9,643 nucleotides of DNA, from NCBI GenBank assembly GCA_030536565.1, contig JAUNPT010000085.1, forward strand, positions 1 through 9,643, given 5' to 3'. The stretch comes from Eubacteriales bacterium (lineage in GTDB: Bacteria; Bacillota; Clostridia; Lachnospirales; Lachnospiraceae). The notes below the pieces were generated by a model. That model saw nothing but the letters and a program-made list of their open reading frames with translations. It searched no databases and was not told the origin of the DNA. This document shows positions 7,034 through 9,643 of this stretch, piece by piece. A program made the position numbers and the translations under genes. How positions within the stretch are numbered: the stretch's first letter is position 1; every line of letters starts with the position of its first letter.

Positions 7034-7040
7034 GCACCTT

Positions 7041-7046
7041 CTCCTT
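7041..7046 (-). promoter_or_regulatory. Ribosome binding site of mcp2
   Basis: AAGGAG on the minus strand lies seven bases before the ATG at 7033, an optimal position. It supports this start, which also leaves a short basic segment before TM1. Confidence 0.75.
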
Positions 7047-7094
7047 TCAGATATTTAATTGTTCCCGTTTATCTCTTAAATTAACTCTGGTACC

Positions 7095-7124
7095 ATATTA
7101 CCATACATATGGTTATATTTACAA
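7095..7124 (-). promoter_or_regulatory. Likely promoter of mcp2, with a small dyad in the spacer
   Basis: On the minus strand TTGTAA (7124-7119) and TAATAT (7100-7095) are 18 bases apart, and the -10 is preceded by TGG (extended -10). The leader would be about 55 bases. Within the spacer ACCATA (7100-7105) and TATGGT (7108-7113) form a perfect 6-bp dyad with a 2-base centre. ACCATA is also repeated directly at 7092-7097. These could be regulator half-sites over the promoter. Confidence 0.5.
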
Positions 7125-7154
7125 TATATAAATTCTTCTGAAATTAAAAATTTA

Positions 7155-7182
7155 TAACAGTTTGGTCATGGCCTAACTGTTA
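7155..7182. promoter_or_regulatory. 28-bp near-perfect dyad in the divergent region, candidate operator
   Basis: TAACAGTT (7155-7162) and AACTGTTA (7175-7182) are perfect inverted 8-bp arms. Inside them GG (7164-7165) and CC (7172-7173) are again symmetric, and the centre is CATG (7167-7170). In total 24 of 28 positions obey the symmetry. No gene ends here on either strand, so a terminator role makes no sense. The dyad sits about 30 bp upstream of the mcp2 -35 box and about 18 bp upstream of the -35 box of the divergent gene, suiting a dimeric regulator that acts on both. Confidence 0.55.
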
Positions 7183-7188
7183 CAAAAA

Positions 7189-7217
7189 TTACGAAAACCG
7201 TTGCATGTTTTTCGTAA
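7189..7217. promoter_or_regulatory. Dyad with 9-bp arms overlapping the phosphodiesterase promoter
   Basis: TTACGAAAA (7189-7197) and TTTTCGTAA (7209-7217) are perfect inverted repeats 11 bases apart. A third, direct near-copy TTACAAAAA lies immediately upstream (7180-7188). The dyad covers the -35 box and part of the spacer of the promoter for the plus-strand gene, a position typical of a repressor site. The arms are less AT-biased than a chance match would suggest, since each holds a central ACG/CGT. Confidence 0.45.
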
Positions 7218-7229
7218 GAAGTATATTAT
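7201..7229 (+). promoter_or_regulatory. Likely promoter of the EAL-domain gene
   Basis: TTGCAT (7201-7206) and TATTAT (7224-7229) are separated by 17 bases, a good sigma-A-type match, predicting a leader of about 110 bases. A weaker alternative is TTGGTA (7255-7260) with TATATA (7279-7284) at 18-base spacing. The leader between 7236 and 7344 holds nothing else I can recognise apart from a short alternating TATAC/GTATA inverted repeat near 7283-7296. Confidence 0.5.
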
Positions 7230-7344
7230 AAAAGCAGCAGTGAAAATGTAATAATTGGTATTGCATTTTAAATCAGAGTATATATACGTGTGTATACATA
7301 CAAATCGTGGTAAAAACAAAATATGATAATGCGAGGTCAGCAAT

Positions 7345-9582
7345 ATGAGGCGGAAATTATTCACAAAACAAGCTACTTTTATCATTCTGGCAGTTATCCT
7401 TTTATGTGCGGGAACAATTGTCCGATTTTCTTTTCTAGTACAAAAAGAGATGAAAACAGAAATACAAAACAGCCTTAAAGATGTGGCTCATCAGAACCGC
7501 GTTACAGTAAGCGGGGAAATTCAGGATAAATTTAATCTGCTGCTCTCCATCGCTGATGAAATTCACGACACACAAATCAAAGAAACCCATCTTATGACCG
7601 AACTACAGTCTATAGTGGAGCAATATAATTTCAAACGTATGGGGCTCGTTGATTCAGATGGAATGGTACATACAACAGACGGTTATGAAAAAGATTTATC
7701 CTTCCGTGAATTTTATCAGGACGGAATGAAAGGTCTTGCCGGCATTACTAATACCCTGAAAGATTCAATCGGAAATTATGCCGAATCAATTAATGTATTC
7801 AGCGTGCCAGTCTATGACCAGACGAATACCATTATTGGCGTATTATTTGCAACCTACAGGACTGCTCAGTTTGAAAACATTCTTGATGTCAGCAGCTTTG
7901 ACGGAGATGGTTTCACCTGTATAGTAGCTCAGAATGGAGACTTAATTGCCAGTTCTCCATCTGCGCCTTCTTCTATGCGTGGTTCCTCTAATTTACTGTC
8001 TTTCTTTGCTAATCCAAATGACGCAGATATCTCTTGCGGCAAAACATTAAATGAAGTCTTTGCTTCCAAAGAAAATGGTCTTGGCTCCTATGAAAGCGAT
8101 AACCAGACCTATTATTACTGCGTTGTTCCACTCGATAACCTGCGTAAAGACAGACAATGGTATAATCTTACAATTGTTCCTGAACAGGTTTTGGTTGACC
8201 GTTCATATCCCGTAATGCATCATGTACGCAGAATGCTTATAATCGTTTTCACAGCGTCCCTGTCGGGAATAGCAGCATATATGTATACATATCATTTGCA
8301 GAGCAAAGAGCTTGTCCGTCTCGCTTATAAAGATACTCTGACAGATGGGGATAATTATGTATGCTTTAAAGAAAATGTAAAACATCATGTGAATTTCCCT
8401 GGCTTTTATGTTGCCCTTGATTTAAGTGAATTTAAAATAATCAATGCAACATGCGGTGTAAACAAGGGTGATACCGTACTTAAAATGGTATGGGAGATTA
8501 TCGTCAGTGGTCTCCGTTCTGGAGAATACGCTGCCCATATCCATGCCGACCGCTTTATTCTTCTTCTGAAAGGCAGCAGCCAGGCGGATTTAGAAACCCG
8601 TCTCGACCGTCTTGTCCTCAGACTTTCAAGTATTTCTGTCCAGTTAAATATCCCAAAAATATTTCCTGTAATGGGAATTTACCAAACCAGTGACCATAAT
8701 GAGATTGAACAGAATTATGGTAAAGCTGTTCAGGCTAAACATACAATCAAGGCAACCCATAGCCGTCATTATGCTTTTTATGATGAATTAGACATGCAGC
8801 AGCTTGCAGAAAACAAGCAGCTTGAGGACAGCTTTGAAGAAGCTCTTCAGAATGGAGAATTTAAGGTATGGTACCAGCCTAAGGTTAATCCTGATGATGG
8901 CACCCTGTTAGGTGCCGAGGCACTTATACGCTGGCAGCTTCCAGATGGCTCAATGCTTCCACCTTACAAGTTCATTCCTCTTTTTGAGCAGAATGGCAAT
9001 ATTGCTGTTTTAGATGAATATGTTTTCAGAACTGTCTGCGAACAACAGAAAAAATGGCTGGAATCTGGTGCAGATACCTATCCTGTTTCAGTAAACATTT
9101 CCCGTGTCAGTCTGTATTTCACAGACCTTGTAGGCAAGTACAAGCGTATTTTAGATTCTTTCCAGTTAGACCCTAAGTACGTCCAGCTTGAAATCACAGA
9201 AAGTGCAACCGTAGATAACACTGAGATTTCAAGCTTAATTGAGGACTTCCATCATGCCGGTTTTACTATGCTGTTAGATGACTTTGGAAGTGGCTATTCC
9301 TCCCTTTCTACTCTTAATGTCATGCATTTTGACACCATTAAGCTGGACAAGAGCCTTATTGATTATATCGGTGATACTAAAGGAGAAAAACTGCTCCACT
9401 ATATTACAAGACTTGCCCAAAGCCTTGGTATGAGCATCACTGCTGAAGGGGTGGAAACCGCATCACAGGTTGACTTCTTAAAGGATTTACACTGCAGCGA
9501 CATTCAGGGATATTTCTTCTCCAAGCCGCTGCCTCTCTCAGATTATGAAGCATTTGCAATAGAACATACTAAACAGCCATAA
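7345..9582 (+). CDS. Membrane sensor with degenerate GGDEF and intact EAL, c-di-GMP phosphodiesterase
   Basis: This 745-residue protein should hydrolyse cyclic di-GMP to pGpG, lowering c-di-GMP and so favouring motility. TM1 is about residues 11-32. The extracytoplasmic region (about 34-290) looks like a Cache/PDC sensor, with a block like LVDSDGMVHTTDG and the strand IIGVLFATYRT. TM2 is about 295-316. The GGDEF domain (about 325-480) is degenerate: HADRF (400-404) replaces the GGDEF signature, and no upstream I-site RxxD is seen, so cyclase activity is unlikely. The EAL domain (about 490-740) keeps every expected catalytic and metal-binding residue: Glu525 of EALIRW, Asn584, Glu616, Asp645-Asp646 of DDFGSGYSS, Lys666, Glu701 of AEGVE, and Gln721. 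A GAGG box eight bases upstream supports the start. The gene is divergent from mcp2 and shares a dyad-rich control region with it. The sensed signal is unknown. Confidence 0.95.
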   Translation: MRRKLFTKQATFIILAVILLCAGTIVRFSFLVQKEMKTEIQNSLKDVAHQNRVTVSGEIQDKFNLLLSIADEIHDTQIKETHLMTELQSIVEQYNFKRMGLVDSDGMVHTTDGYEKDLSFREFYQDGMKGLAGITNTLKDSIGNYAESINVFSVPVYDQTNTIIGVLFATYRTAQFENILDVSSFDGDGFTCIVAQNGDLIASSPSAPSSMRGSSNLLSFFANPNDADISCGKTLNEVFASKENGLGSYESDNQTYYYCVVPLDNLRKDRQWYNLTIVPEQVLVDRSYPVMHHVRRMLIIVFTASLSGIAAYMYTYHLQSKELVRLAYKDTLTDGDNYVCFKENVKHHVNFPGFYVALDLSEFKIINATCGVNKGDTVLKMVWEIIVSGLRSGEYAAHIHADRFILLLKGSSQADLETRLDRLVLRLSSISVQLNIPKIFPVMGIYQTSDHNEIEQNYGKAVQAKHTIKATHSRHYAFYDELDMQQLAENKQLEDSFEEALQNGEFKVWYQPKVNPDDGTLLGAEALIRWQLPDGSMLPPYKFIPLFEQNGNIAVLDEYVFRTVCEQQKKWLESGADTYPVSVNISRVSLYFTDLVGKYKRILDSFQLDPKYVQLEITESATVDNTEISSLIEDFHHAGFTMLLDDFGSGYSSLSTLNVMHFDTIKLDKSLIDYIGDTKGEKLLHYITRLAQSLGMSITAEGVETASQVDFLKDLHCSDIQGYFFSKPLPLSDYEAFAIEHTKQP

Positions 9583-9597
9583 CATACTGACAGATAA

Positions 9598-9643
9598 TTA
9601 TACAATATCAAAAAATTTTGCCCCCGCCTTTATATCTCCTGCA
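9598..9643 (-). CDS. Possible C-terminal end of a convergent gene (partial)
   Basis: One minus-strand frame entering from the right edge reads AGDIKAGAKFFDIV and then a TAA stop at 9600-9598, 15 bases beyond the stop of the EAL gene. The composition is protein-like and the position suits a convergent gene. Fourteen codons are too few for recognition, and another frame is also open for 11 codons. No terminator hairpin is visible between 9583 and 9643. Confidence 0.25.
   Translation of the reverse strand, partial: AGDIKAGAKFFDIV

Noticed and set aside
7345..9582. GGDEF domain as an active diguanylate cyclase
   Set aside because: The signature is HADRF rather than GGDEF and no I-site is seen, so cyclase function is not supported.

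Overview
The window suggests a motile, low-GC Gram-positive bacterium, most likely a Clostridia member such as a Lachnospiraceae (inferred). The reasons are AT-rich intergenic DNA, strong purine-rich ribosome binding sites 5-9 bases before the starts, sigma-A-like promoters, a Lys/Glu/Asn/Ile-rich protein style, a lipoprotein solute-binding protein and several chemoreceptors. There are no RNA genes, insertion sequences or CRISPR arrays.

Layout. Five genes lie on the minus strand and are read right to left from about 7033 to the left edge. They are a chemoreceptor with tandem HAMP units (mcp2, 5351-7033), an NSS-family Na+-coupled transporter (3791-5113), a family-1 extracellular solute-binding lipoprotein (2402-3658), a second chemoreceptor with a longer signalling domain (mcp1, 656-2383), and the first two thirds of an EamA/DMT drug/metabolite transporter that runs off the left edge. 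One large gene on the plus strand (7345-9582) diverges from mcp2. It encodes a membrane sensor with an extracytoplasmic Cache-like domain, a degenerate GGDEF domain and an intact EAL domain, so it is predicted to be a c-di-GMP phosphodiesterase. The last 46 bases may hold the C-terminus of a convergent minus-strand gene.

How the genes may work together. The binding protein gene is 17 bases from mcp1, shares its promoter, and has no ABC permease or ATPase beside it. The simplest reading is a two-part sensor in which the lipoprotein captures a ligand and presents it to the chemoreceptor. mcp2, the transporters and the c-di-GMP phosphodiesterase fit a module that senses nutrients, imports them and tunes motility. 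That reading is inference from gene order.

Non-coding DNA. The 311-base divergent region (7034-7344) is dense with signals: a promoter for each direction, a 28-bp near-perfect dyad, and a second dyad with 9-bp arms that overlaps the phosphodiesterase promoter. The 237-base gap between mcp2 and the NSS gene holds a nested set of helices followed by a terminator-like hairpin, with a possible alternative pairing between them. A promoter with consensus-like boxes, overlapped by a 21-bp imperfect palindrome, precedes the binding protein-mcp1 pair.
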